Assembly (NCBI GenBank): GCA_044223515.1 | Contig: JBGALV010000001.1 | Location: 1 to 64,000, forward strand | Reading direction: 5' to 3' | Source of the DNA: SHVZ01 sp044223515 | GTDB lineage: Bacteria > Pseudomonadota > Alphaproteobacteria > SHVZ01 | Length of the DNA: 64,000 bases | In this document: positions 7,990-16,720 of the stretch, one piece after another | Numbering within the stretch: position 1 is the first letter of the stretch | How the letters are laid out: each line of letters starts with the position of its first letter | Position numbers and translations under genes: made by a program | Notes under the pieces: generated by a model | Told to the model about the DNA's origin: nothing | The model's input: the letters and a program-made list of their open reading frames with translations, nothing else | Database searches by the model: none

Positions 7990-8850
7990 ATGTCCCGCAT
8001 CGCCTACGTCAACGGCCGCTACGTTCCGCACAACGACGCCATGGTCCATGTGGAGGATCGCGGATATCAGTTCGCCGACGGCGTCTACGAGGTAGCCGCG
8101 GTGATCGGCGGCAAGCTGATCGACGAGGAGCCCCATCTCGATCGCCTCGACCGCTCGCTGCGCGAGCTTCGGATCGCGGCACCGATGGCACGCCCGGCGC
8201 TCAAGGTGGTGATGCGCGAGGTCGTGCGGCGCAATCGCCTGAAGAACGGCCTCGTCTACATGCAGGTCACCCGCGGCGTCGCCCGGCGCGACCATCCCTT
8301 CCCGAAGAACGCCACGCCGGCGCTGGTGGTGACGGCCAAGCGCCTGACCATGCCGGGGCAGAAGGCGGTCGAGGACGGGGTGAAGATCATCACCATTCCC
8401 GACATCCGCTGGGAGCGCTGCGATATCAAGACGGTGGCGCTCCTCCCTAACGTGCTCGGCAAGCAGAAAGCGCGCGAGTCCGGCGCCTTCGAGGCCTGGC
8501 AGGTTCGCGACGGCCAGGTGACCGAAGGCACCTCTACCAATGCCTGGATCATCACCCAGGACGGCGAGCTGGTGACCCGCGCCGCCAGCAACGAGATCCT
8601 GAACGGCATCACCCGGCTCACGATCCTCAAGCTGGCCGAGCGGGAAGGCCTCCGCTTCGTCGAGCGCGCCTTCTCGGTCGACGAAGCCCGGAAGGCCCGT
8701 GAGGCCTTCATCTCGAGCGCGACCTCGTTCGTGACCCCGGTGACCCAGGTCGACAGCCAGGTGATCGGCAATGGCAAGGCCGGCTCGTTCACTCTCCGGC
8801 TCCGCCAAGCCTACGAACAATATATGTCTGGTGAAGGCGCTACGGCCTAA
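7990..8850 (+). CDS. dat: D-amino-acid aminotransferase (class IV)
   Basis: 286 aa. The ATG at 7990 has AAGGAG 8 nt upstream, better than the in-frame GTG at 7984. The fold-type IV PLP signature is present: C-D-I-K-T-V-A-L-L with Schiff-base lysine K147, then V-T-E-G-T-S-T-N. The N-terminal V-E-D-R-G-Y-Q-F-A-D-G-V-Y-E matches D-alanine transaminases more than the branched-chain enzyme. It interconverts D-alanine and D-glutamate with 2-oxoacids, feeding cell-wall precursors. It stands alone before hfq. Confidence 0.88.
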   Translation: MSRIAYVNGRYVPHNDAMVHVEDRGYQFADGVYEVAAVIGGKLIDEEPHLDRLDRSLRELRIAAPMARPALKVVMREVVRRNRLKNGLVYMQVTRGVARRDHPFPKNATPALVVTAKRLTMPGQKAVEDGVKIITIPDIRWERCDIKTVALLPNVLGKQKARESGAFEAWQVRDGQVTEGTSTNAWIITQDGELVTRAASNEILNGITRLTILKLAEREGLRFVERAFSVDEARKAREAFISSATSFVTPVTQVDSQVIGNGKAGSFTLRLRQAYEQYMSGEGATA

Positions 8851-8924
8851 ATCGAATCTAAATTTTTAAGATTTACCTGTAGCATTTTGCCAATTAATCG
8901 TAATTTCCGTTGGGGATGAAGGCG

Positions 8925-8952
8925 TTGACCGTCCGTCGGACGGGTGTACCCT
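8925..8952 (+). promoter_or_regulatory. Candidate hfq promoter with palindrome in the spacer
   Basis: TTGACC (8925-8930), 16-nt spacer, TACCCT (8947-8952), 112 nt before the hfq ATG. The spacer contains CCGTCCG-T-CGGACGG (8929-8943), a perfect palindrome exactly where a repressor would block RNA polymerase. Between dat and this site lies an AT-rich stretch (8855-8905) without coding signal. Confidence 0.45.
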
Positions 8953-9063
8953 TGTTCTCGCAACGGCGAGCGACCACTTTCGTTAACGGTCGTCTCGTCC
9001 GGCCGTCTACGAGCCCATCCTCCCAAGAGAGGGCTCCAACAACCAAGAGAAGGGTTCACCCCA

Positions 9064-9315
9064 ATGTCCAGCGAGAAAAATCAAAACGTTCAGGATGTTT
9101 TCTTAAACTACATCCGCAAGAATAAAACCCCCGTCACGATCTTCCTGATCAACGGCGTCAAGCTCCAGGGCATTGTCACCTGGTTCGACAATTTCTCGGT
9201 CCTGCTGCGCCGCGACGCTCATTCCCAGCTCGTCTACAAGCACGCGATCTCGACCGTGATGCCGGCCCAGCCGATCCAGCTGTTCGACCCGGCCAAGGAA
9301 GCGGCCGACGCCTGA
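9064..9315 (+). CDS. hfq: RNA chaperone Hfq
   Basis: 83 aa from the ATG at 9064 (AGAAGGG upstream). Sm1 motif residues V-x-I-F-L-I-N-G-V-K-L-Q-G and Sm2 motif Y-K-H-A-I-S-T-V are intact. The hexameric protein binds small RNAs and mRNAs and is the main cofactor for trans-acting sRNAs. A much longer in-frame extension from 8944 is not conserved. hflX follows directly, as in many proteobacteria. Confidence 0.97.
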   Translation: MSSEKNQNVQDVFLNYIRKNKTPVTIFLINGVKLQGIVTWFDNFSVLLRRDAHSQLVYKHAISTVMPAQPIQLFDPAKEAADA

Positions 9316-10615
9316 GATCCACGACAACCGGACGCCCCCGGCGCGCGCGCTCGTCCTGCATCCTGCCGGACGACCGCGCCCGGGCGAGGCGCGCCCGGCC
9401 GAAGCCCGCCTCGAAGAAGCCGTAGGCCTCACCCGCGCGATCAATCTCGATATCGTGCATGGGGAAACCGTGCGCGTGCTCTCGCCGCGGCCCGCGACCT
9501 TGCTTGGACAGGGGCAGGTCGACCGCTACGCGCAGCTGGTCGAGACCATGGAGATCCAGGTCGTCGTGGTCGACGCCGCGCTCTCGCCCATCCAGCAGCG
9601 CAACCTCGAGAAGGACCTCAAGTGCAAGGTCATCGACCGCACCGGCCTGATCCTCGAGATCTTCGGCGCCCGCGCCCGCACCCATGAAGGCGCGCTGCAG
9701 GTCGAGCTCGCGCATCTCACCTATCAGCGCTCTCGCCTGGTGCGGTCCTGGACCCACCTCGAGCGGCAGCGCGGCGGCTTCGGCTTCCTCGGCGGTCCCG
9801 GCGAAAGCCAGCTCGAGATGGACCGCCGCCTGATCGGCGACCGCATCGTCAAGCTCAAGCGCGAGCTTGAAGAGGTGAAGCGTACCCGCTCTCTGCACCG
9901 GAAGGCGCGCAAGCGCGTGCCGTATCCGGTGGTCGCGCTGGTGGGCTACACGAACGCCGGAAAATCCACGCTTTTCAACCGCTTGACCCGCTCGGCGGTG
10001 CTCGCGAAGGACATGCTGTTCGCGACCCTGGACCCGACGCTGCGCCGCGTCGACCTGCCGTCGGGCCGGCCGATCATCCTGTCCGACACGGTCGGATTCA
10101 TCTCGGACCTGCCGACGCACCTGGTCGCGGCCTTCCGGGCGACGCTCGAAGAGGTCGCCGAGGCGGACATCATCCTTCATGTCCGCGACATCGCGCATGA
10201 GGAGAGCGAAGCGCAGAAGACCGACGTCGAGACGGTTCTCCGCGACCTGGGTCTGGGCGAGCGGCTCGAAGGCGATGTGATCGAGGTCTGGAACAAGATC
10301 GACCTGCTGGATACCGAGACGCGGGTTCGGATCGAGAACGACTCCCTCAGGGCGTCCGACAAGGTCGCGGTCTCGGCTCTCGACGGCGCCGGCCTGGATC
10401 GCCTGTACGGCCTCCTCGATGCCCGTATCACCGCGCAGCACCAGGTGCTGGAGCTCGACCTCGATCCGGCCGACGGCGCCACGCTTGCCTGGCTCTATCG
10501 CCATGGCCACGTGATCGAGCGGCGGGACGATGACGGCCAGGTCCATCTCAGGGTCGGCCTCGATCCGACGGCCAGAGCCCGTTTCGAGGCGCGCCAACGC
10601 TCGGCCGCGGAATGA
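9308..10615 (+). CDS. hflX: GTPase HflX, with non-standard start
   Basis: The HflX domain and G-domain are complete: G-G-P-G-E-S-Q-L-E, then the P-loop G-Y-T-N-A-G-K-S-T, D-T-V-G-F and N-K-I-D. HflX is a ribosome-splitting GTPase. The first ATG/GTG/TTG in frame is GTG 9455, but the frame is open before it and encodes the conserved N-terminal strand and helix (R-A-L-V-L-H-P ... R-L-E-E-A-V-G-L-T-R-A-I-N). No standard start exists between the in-frame stop at 9257 and 9455. ACG at 9308 has AAGGAAG 6 nt upstream and is my best guess; ATC 9317 is another option. The exact start is uncertain. Confidence 0.88.
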   Translation, partial: TPEIHDNRTPPARALVLHPAGRPRPGEARPAEARLEEAVGLTRAINLDIVHGETVRVLSPRPATLLGQGQVDRYAQLVETMEIQVVVVDAALSPIQQRNLEKDLKCKVIDRTGLILEIFGARARTHEGALQVELAHLTYQRSRLVRSWTHLERQRGGFGFLGGPGESQLEMDRRLIGDRIVKLKRELEEVKRTRSLHRKARKRVPYPVVALVGYTNAGKSTLFNRLTRSAVLAKDMLFATLDPTLRRVDLPSGRPIILSDTVGFISDLPTHLVAAFRATLEEVAEADIILHVRDIAHEESEAQKTDVETVLRDLGLGERLEGDVIEVWNKIDLLDTETRVRIENDSLRASDKVAVSALDGAGLDRLYGLLDARITAQHQVLELDLDPADGATLAWLYRHGHVIERRDDDGQVHLRVGLDPTARARFEARQRSAAE

Positions 10616-11766
10616 CGACGATCGTGGGCATGCTCGACGCGGTCGACGGCCCACAGGTTCCAGGACGAGGCGGCGCGGATCCGCTGACGATGGCGGAGAT
10701 GATGGCCCATTTCGCCGTCCCCGCGGTCAGCGTCGCCGTCATCCGCGATTTCGAGATCGAAGGAGCGAAGGCCTGGGGCCTGGCCGACGTCGACGCGGGC
10801 ACAGCGGCGACGACCGATACGCTTTTCCAGGCGGCCTCGATCAGCAAGCCGGTCGCCGCGATGGCCTCGTTGAAGGCGGTCGAGAAGGGCTTGTTCGACC
10901 TCGACCAGGACATCAACACGATCCTGAAGTCCTGGAAGCTGCCCGGCAGCCCCTATGGCGACGGGGCACCCGTCACGCCGCGCACCCTGATGAGCCACAC
11001 CTCTGGCACCGGGGACGGCTTCGGATTTCCCGGCTACGAGCCGGGCACGAAGCTGCCGACGATCCTGGAGATTCTCGACGGAAAGCCGCCATCCAATACC
11101 GGTCCGGTACGGCTGGTTCGCCCGCCGCTGGCTGCTTTTCAGTATTCCGGCGGCGCTACGACGATCCAGCAGCTGGCGCTGACCGACAGCGTCGGCCGGC
11201 CGTTCCTCGACATCGTCCGCGAATGGGTGCTCGACCCGATCGGCATGTCGAGCAGCACCTTCGAGCAACCCCTGCCGGCGGCCCTGGTGCCGCGTGCGGC
11301 GCGCGCCCACGACATGGCCGGCAAGCGCATGGGGCCGCCCTGGCACATCTATCCGGAGCACCAGGCGGCCTCGCTCTGGACGACGCCGACCGACCTCGCG
11401 CGGCTCGTGATCGAGGTGCAGCGGACGCTCGCCGGAAAGCCCGGCCGCGTGCTGTCCCGGCGGACGATGCAGGAGATGGTCTCGCCCGTCGGCGTCGGCC
11501 CCTATGCGGTCGGCTTCTCGGTCAGCCAAAGAGGCGAGGGCTGGTATTTCGGCCACGGCGGCGGCAACTGGGGCTTCAAGTGTCACGCGCTCGCCCATCG
11601 GGCCAAGGGCTATGGGGCGGTCGTCATGACCAACGGCGACAACGGCGGCCTTCTTGTGCAGGAGATTCTCGACCGGATCGCCCGCGTCTATGGATGGGAC
11701 AGCCTCGACAAGCCGCCTTTGCGGAGCCTGACGACCCCGCCGCGACCCGATGCGCCGGGCGTCTGA
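10612..11766 (+). CDS. Beta-lactamase-family serine hydrolase
   Basis: 384 aa, start overlapping the hflX stop (ATGA). Class C beta-lactamase/PBP4-like fold: S76-I-S-K79 is the nucleophile motif, Y-S-G-G near 169 is the second motif, and G-H-G-G-G near 325 replaces K-T-G. No signal peptide is seen, so it is probably cytosolic and an esterase or peptidase rather than a resistance enzyme. Its coupling to hflX suggests co-expression but gives no clear functional link. Confidence 0.85.
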   Translation: MTTIVGMLDAVDGPQVPGRGGADPLTMAEMMAHFAVPAVSVAVIRDFEIEGAKAWGLADVDAGTAATTDTLFQAASISKPVAAMASLKAVEKGLFDLDQDINTILKSWKLPGSPYGDGAPVTPRTLMSHTSGTGDGFGFPGYEPGTKLPTILEILDGKPPSNTGPVRLVRPPLAAFQYSGGATTIQQLALTDSVGRPFLDIVREWVLDPIGMSSSTFEQPLPAALVPRAARAHDMAGKRMGPPWHIYPEHQAASLWTTPTDLARLVIEVQRTLAGKPGRVLSRRTMQEMVSPVGVGPYAVGFSVSQRGEGWYFGHGGGNWGFKCHALAHRAKGYGAVVMTNGDNGGLLVQEILDRIARVYGWDSLDKPPLRSLTTPPRPDAPGV

Positions 11767-11807
11767 CGGTTATCCCCACCGGGCCGACGCCAAGGCCCGG
11801 ACTTTCC

Positions 11808-11836
11808 TTGACATCCCTGGGGCCCACGCGTAAACG
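11808..11836 (+). promoter_or_regulatory. Promoter of tRNA-Asp
   Basis: A perfect TTGACA (11808-11813), 17-nt spacer and TAAACG (11831-11836), 24 nt before the mature tRNA start. The position and strength fit a stable-RNA promoter. Confidence 0.75.
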
Positions 11837-11860
11837 ACCGGCTCTCTTCGAGACGGGTTT

Positions 11861-11937
<77 letters not shown>

Positions 11938-12007
11938 TCTCGAAGAGCTTTCGGCCAAGTCGAGCCGATTCCGCGTCAAATGTGGGGTTACCTTGGAAAG
12001 TCCAGGC

Positions 12008-12036
12008 TTTCGCAAGGGCTTGGCCGTCGATATAGT
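12008..12036 (+). promoter_or_regulatory. Candidate promoter of the nuo operon
   Basis: TTTCGC, 17-nt spacer, TATAGT (12031-12036), 30 nt before the nuoA ATG. The -10 is good and the -35 poor. The tRNA transcript could also read into the operon since no clear terminator follows the tRNA. Confidence 0.4.
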
Positions 12037-12065
12037 GGCGTGCATTCGGGGCGTCGGGACGGCCG

Positions 12066-12431
12066 ATGGAAGACCTTCTTAGAGAATACCTGCCAATCTT
12101 GATCTTCCTCGGTGTCGCCATCGTGGTGGCCGGGGGAGCGATCGCTGCGTCCTTCATCCTGGCTCGCCAGCATCCGGATCCCGAGAAGCTCTCGGCCTAC
12201 GAATGCGGCTTCGAGCCCTTCGACGACGCGCGCTCCAAGTTCGACGTCCGCTACTACCTCGTCGCCATCCTCTTCATCATCTTCGATCTCGAAGTCGCCT
12301 TCCTGTTCCCCTGGGCGGTCTCGCTCGGCGACATCGGCGTCTTCGGCTTCTGGTCGATGGTGGCGTTCCTCGGCGTCCTGACCATTGGCTTCGTCTACGA
12401 ATGGAAGAAGGGGGCCCTCGAATGGGAGTGA
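12066..12431 (+). CDS. nuoA: NADH-quinone oxidoreductase subunit A
   Basis: 121 aa with three membrane helices. The conserved loop after helix 1 (Y-E-C-G-F-E-P-F-D-D-A-R-S-K-F-D-V-R-Y-Y) near residues 48-67 is diagnostic; it lies near the quinone site of complex I. First gene of the 14-gene operon; its stop overlaps nuoB (ATG at 12422). Confidence 0.97.
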   Translation: MEDLLREYLPILIFLGVAIVVAGGAIAASFILARQHPDPEKLSAYECGFEPFDDARSKFDVRYYLVAILFIIFDLEVAFLFPWAVSLGDIGVFGFWSMVAFLGVLTIGFVYEWKKGALEWE

Positions 12432-12976
12432 CCAGCCTCGGCACGCCCGTCGCTCCCCAGCCCATTCCCCATGGTCCCGTCCAGGACAAGCTGATGCGGG
12501 CGGTGACGGACGAGCTCAACGACAAGGGCTTCGTCATCGCGCAGGTCGACAAGCTCGTCGCCTGGGCGCGCACCGGCTCGTTGTGGCCGATGACCTTCGG
12601 CCTCGCCTGCTGCGCGGTCGAGATGATGCACACGGCCTGCGCACGCTACGATCTCGATCGATTCGGGATCTTCTTCCGCCCGAGCCCGCGCCAGTCCGAC
12701 GTAATGATCGTCGCCGGCACGCTGACCAACAAGATGGCCCCGGCTCTCCGCAAGGTCTACGACCAGATGGCCGAGCCGCGCTGGGTGCTCTCGATGGGCA
12801 GCTGCGCCAACGGCGGCGGCTATTACCACTACTCCTACTCGGTCGTGCGCGGCTGCGACCGCATCGTGCCCGTCGACATCTATGTCCCGGGGTGCCCGCC
12901 GACCGCCGAAGCGCTGCTCTACGGCATTCTGCAGCTGCAGAAGAAGATCAAGCGCGTCAGCACGATCACGCGCTGA
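12422..12976 (+). CDS. nuoB: NADH-quinone oxidoreductase subunit B
   Basis: 184 aa from the ATG at 12422, overlapping the end of nuoA by 10 nt. It holds the N2 4Fe-4S cluster that hands electrons to quinone: C63-C64 in L-A-C-C-A-V-E-M-M, plus cysteines in G-S-C-A-N-G-G and V-P-G-C-P-P. Upstream in-frame codons are antisense-like read-through of nuoA and not part of the protein. Confidence 0.97.
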   Translation: MGVTSLGTPVAPQPIPHGPVQDKLMRAVTDELNDKGFVIAQVDKLVAWARTGSLWPMTFGLACCAVEMMHTACARYDLDRFGIFFRPSPRQSDVMIVAGTLTNKMAPALRKVYDQMAEPRWVLSMGSCANGGGYYHYSYSVVRGCDRIVPVDIYVPGCPPTAEALLYGILQLQKKIKRVSTITR

Positions 12977-12989
12977 AAGAGGCCTTGAA

Positions 12990-13592
12990 ATGAGCGAAGC
13001 GCTGCGGGAACTGGGCGACGCGATCAAGGCCGCGCTGCCGTCCGAGATCGAAGAGGTCGACGTCCGCCTGGGCGAGCTGATGCTTGTCGCCAAGGGCGAC
13101 GCGATCGTCCGTGTGATGACTCACCTCCGCGACGATGCAGGCTGTCTCTTCAAGATGTTGGTCGACATCTGCGGCGTCGACTATCCGGAGCGCGATAAGC
13201 GTTTCGACATCGTCTACAACCTGCTCAGCCTCAAGCATAACCGCCGCGTCCGCGTGAAGGTCCGTGCCGACGAGATGACGCCGGTGCCGTCGATCGCCTC
13301 GGTCTTCAACTCGGCCAACTGGTACGAGCGCGAGACCTGGGACCTCTACGGCGTCGCCTTCTCCGATCATCCGGACCTGCGCCGCCTTCTCACCGATTAC
13401 GGCTTCGACGGCCATCCGCTCAGGAAGGACTTCCCGCTGACCGGCCATGTCGAGGTCCGCTACGACGAGCAGCAGAAGCGCGTGGTCTACGACCGCGTGA
13501 AGCTGCAGCAGGACTTCCGATCGTTCGACTTCCTGTCCCCGTGGGAGGGCATGACGCGCCAGCTCCCGGGTGACGAGAAGGCGACGAAGTAA
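12990..13592 (+). CDS. nuoC: NADH-quinone oxidoreductase subunit C
   Basis: 200 aa from the ATG at 12990. The 30-kDa subunit signature E-R-E-T-W-D-L-Y-G-V-x-F-x-x-H-P-D-L-R-R-L-L-T-D-Y and G-H-P-L-R-K-D-F is present. Part of the peripheral Q-module next to NuoD. Separate nuoC and nuoD genes are the alphaproteobacterial arrangement (fused in enterics). Confidence 0.97.
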   Translation: MSEALRELGDAIKAALPSEIEEVDVRLGELMLVAKGDAIVRVMTHLRDDAGCLFKMLVDICGVDYPERDKRFDIVYNLLSLKHNRRVRVKVRADEMTPVPSIASVFNSANWYERETWDLYGVAFSDHPDLRRLLTDYGFDGHPLRKDFPLTGHVEVRYDEQQKRVVYDRVKLQQDFRSFDFLSPWEGMTRQLPGDEKATK

Positions 13593-13642
13593 TTCCGGCC
13601 CAGCATCCGACGACGCTCTGACCGGGGGGAAAGAGACCTAAG

Positions 13643-14821
13643 GTGGCCGAAGCCAAGATCAAGCCGATGACCATCAATTTCGGGCCGCAGCACCCGGCGG
13701 CCCACGGCGTTCTGCGCCTGGTCATGGAGATGGACGGCGAGGTGGTGGAGCGGATCGATCCGCATATCGGGCTGCTGCATCGCGGCACCGAGAAGCTGAT
13801 CGAGTACAAGACCTACCAGCAGGCCGTTCCGTATTTCGATCGCCTCGACTACGTGGCGCCGCTCGTCCAGGAGCACGCCTTCGTGCTCGCGGTCGAGAGG
13901 CTGCTCGGTCTCGAGGTACCGAAGCGCGCCCAGTACATCCGCGTGCTGTTCGACGAGATCAGCCGCGTGCTGAACCATCTGCTGAATGTCCCGGCGTATG
14001 CGATGGACGTCGGCGCGATGACGCCGATGCTCTGGTGCTTCGAGCAGCGCGAATACCTGATGGAGTTCTACGAGCGCGTCTCCGGCGCACGGCTCCATGC
14101 GGCCTACTATCGAGCCGGCGGCGTGCATCAGGATCTGCCGGCCGGCCTGCTCGATGACATCCTCAAGTGGTGCGATCAGTTCCCGAAGCTGATCGACGAC
14201 ATGTCGTCGCTGCTCGACGACAACCGCATCTTCAAGCAGCGGCTGGTCGATATCGGCGTCGTCACCGCCGAGCAGGCGCTCGACTGGGGCTTCACCGGAC
14301 CGATGCTGCGCTCGTCCGGCGTGCCGTGGGATCTTCGCAAGTCGCAGCCCTACGATGCTTATGCCGAGATGGATTTCGACATCCCGATCGGCAAGAACGG
14401 CGACTGCTACGACCGCTACCTCGTGCGCGTCGAGGAGATGCGCCAGTCGCTCCGGATCATCCGCCAGTGTTGCGAGAAGATGCCGTCCGGCCCGTTCACG
14501 AGCCAGGACCACAAGGTGACGCCGCCCGCGCGCGGCGAGATGAAGCGCTCGATGGAAGCGCTGATCCACCACTTCAAGCTCTACACCGAGGGCTTCCACG
14601 TGCCCGCCGGCGAGACCTACACCGCGGTCGAGGCGCCGAAGGGCGAGTTCGGCGTCTACGTCGTCGCCGACGGCACCAACAAGCCGTACCGCTGCAAAAT
14701 CCGCGCGCCGGGCTTCGCGCACCTGCAGGCGATCGAGTTCTGCTCGAAGGGCCACATGCTGGCGGACTCGGTGGCGATCCTCGGATCCATGGACATCGTC
14801 TTCGGCGAGGTCGATCGATGA
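13643..14821 (+). CDS. nuoD: NADH-quinone oxidoreductase subunit D
   Basis: 392 aa from a GTG at 13643, which keeps the usual residues before T-I-N-F-G-P-Q-H-P-A-A-H-G; an internal ATG at 13667 would trim only eight residues. 49-kDa subunit that forms the quinone cavity with NuoB. The C-terminus ends in G-E-V-D-R as in most family members. The stop overlaps nuoE (ATGA). Confidence 0.97.
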   Translation: MAEAKIKPMTINFGPQHPAAHGVLRLVMEMDGEVVERIDPHIGLLHRGTEKLIEYKTYQQAVPYFDRLDYVAPLVQEHAFVLAVERLLGLEVPKRAQYIRVLFDEISRVLNHLLNVPAYAMDVGAMTPMLWCFEQREYLMEFYERVSGARLHAAYYRAGGVHQDLPAGLLDDILKWCDQFPKLIDDMSSLLDDNRIFKQRLVDIGVVTAEQALDWGFTGPMLRSSGVPWDLRKSQPYDAYAEMDFDIPIGKNGDCYDRYLVRVEEMRQSLRIIRQCCEKMPSGPFTSQDHKVTPPARGEMKRSMEALIHHFKLYTEGFHVPAGETYTAVEAPKGEFGVYVVADGTNKPYRCKIRAPGFAHLQAIEFCSKGHMLADSVAILGSMDIVFGEVDR

Positions 14822-15434
14822 GCGCGTCAGACACCTCGCAAGTCCAGCAGCCGGCAAGCTTCGAGTTCAACCCGCAGAACCTCGAGCGGGCGAAGAAGAT
14901 CATCGCCAAGTACCCGCCGGGCAAGCAGCAGTCGGCGGTGATGCCGCTGCTCGATCTCGCCCAGCGCCAGCACGACAACTGGCTGCCGATCGCGGCGATG
15001 GAATACATCGCCAAGATGCTCGACATGGCGCCGATCCGCGTGCGCGAGGTCGCGACTTTCTACACGATGTACAACCACGCGCCGCTGGGTAAGCACCACG
15101 TGCAGATCTGCACGACGACGCCGTGCTGGCTGCGCGGGTCCGACGGCGTCGTGGAAGCATGCGAGAAGCGCCTCGGCATCAAGCTCGGCGAGACCACGCC
15201 CGACAAGCAGTTCACGCTGTCCGAGGTCGAGTGCCTGGGCGCTTGCGTCAACGCGCCGATGCTGCAGGTTGGCGACGACTACTACGAGGACCTGACGCCG
15301 GAGACGACGGTGAAGGTGCTCGACGCGCTGGCGCGCGGCGAGAAGCCGACGCCCGGCAACCAGTCGAAGCGTCTGACGTCGTCGCCGGAAGGCGGGTTCA
15401 CGACGCTGCTCGATACGGCGAAGGGAAGCGACTG

Positions 15435-15435
<1 letters not shown>
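14818..15435 (+). CDS. nuoE: NADH-quinone oxidoreductase subunit E
   Basis: 205 aa, ATG overlapping the nuoD stop. 24-kDa subunit with the N1a 2Fe-2S ligands in C-T-T-T-P-C and E-C-L-G-A-C (thioredoxin-like ferredoxin). The C-terminal tail (about 170-205) is longer than in enterics and low in conservation. Its stop overlaps nuoF. Confidence 0.96.
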
Positions 15436-16715
<1,280 letters not shown>

Positions 16716-16720
16716 GGGAC

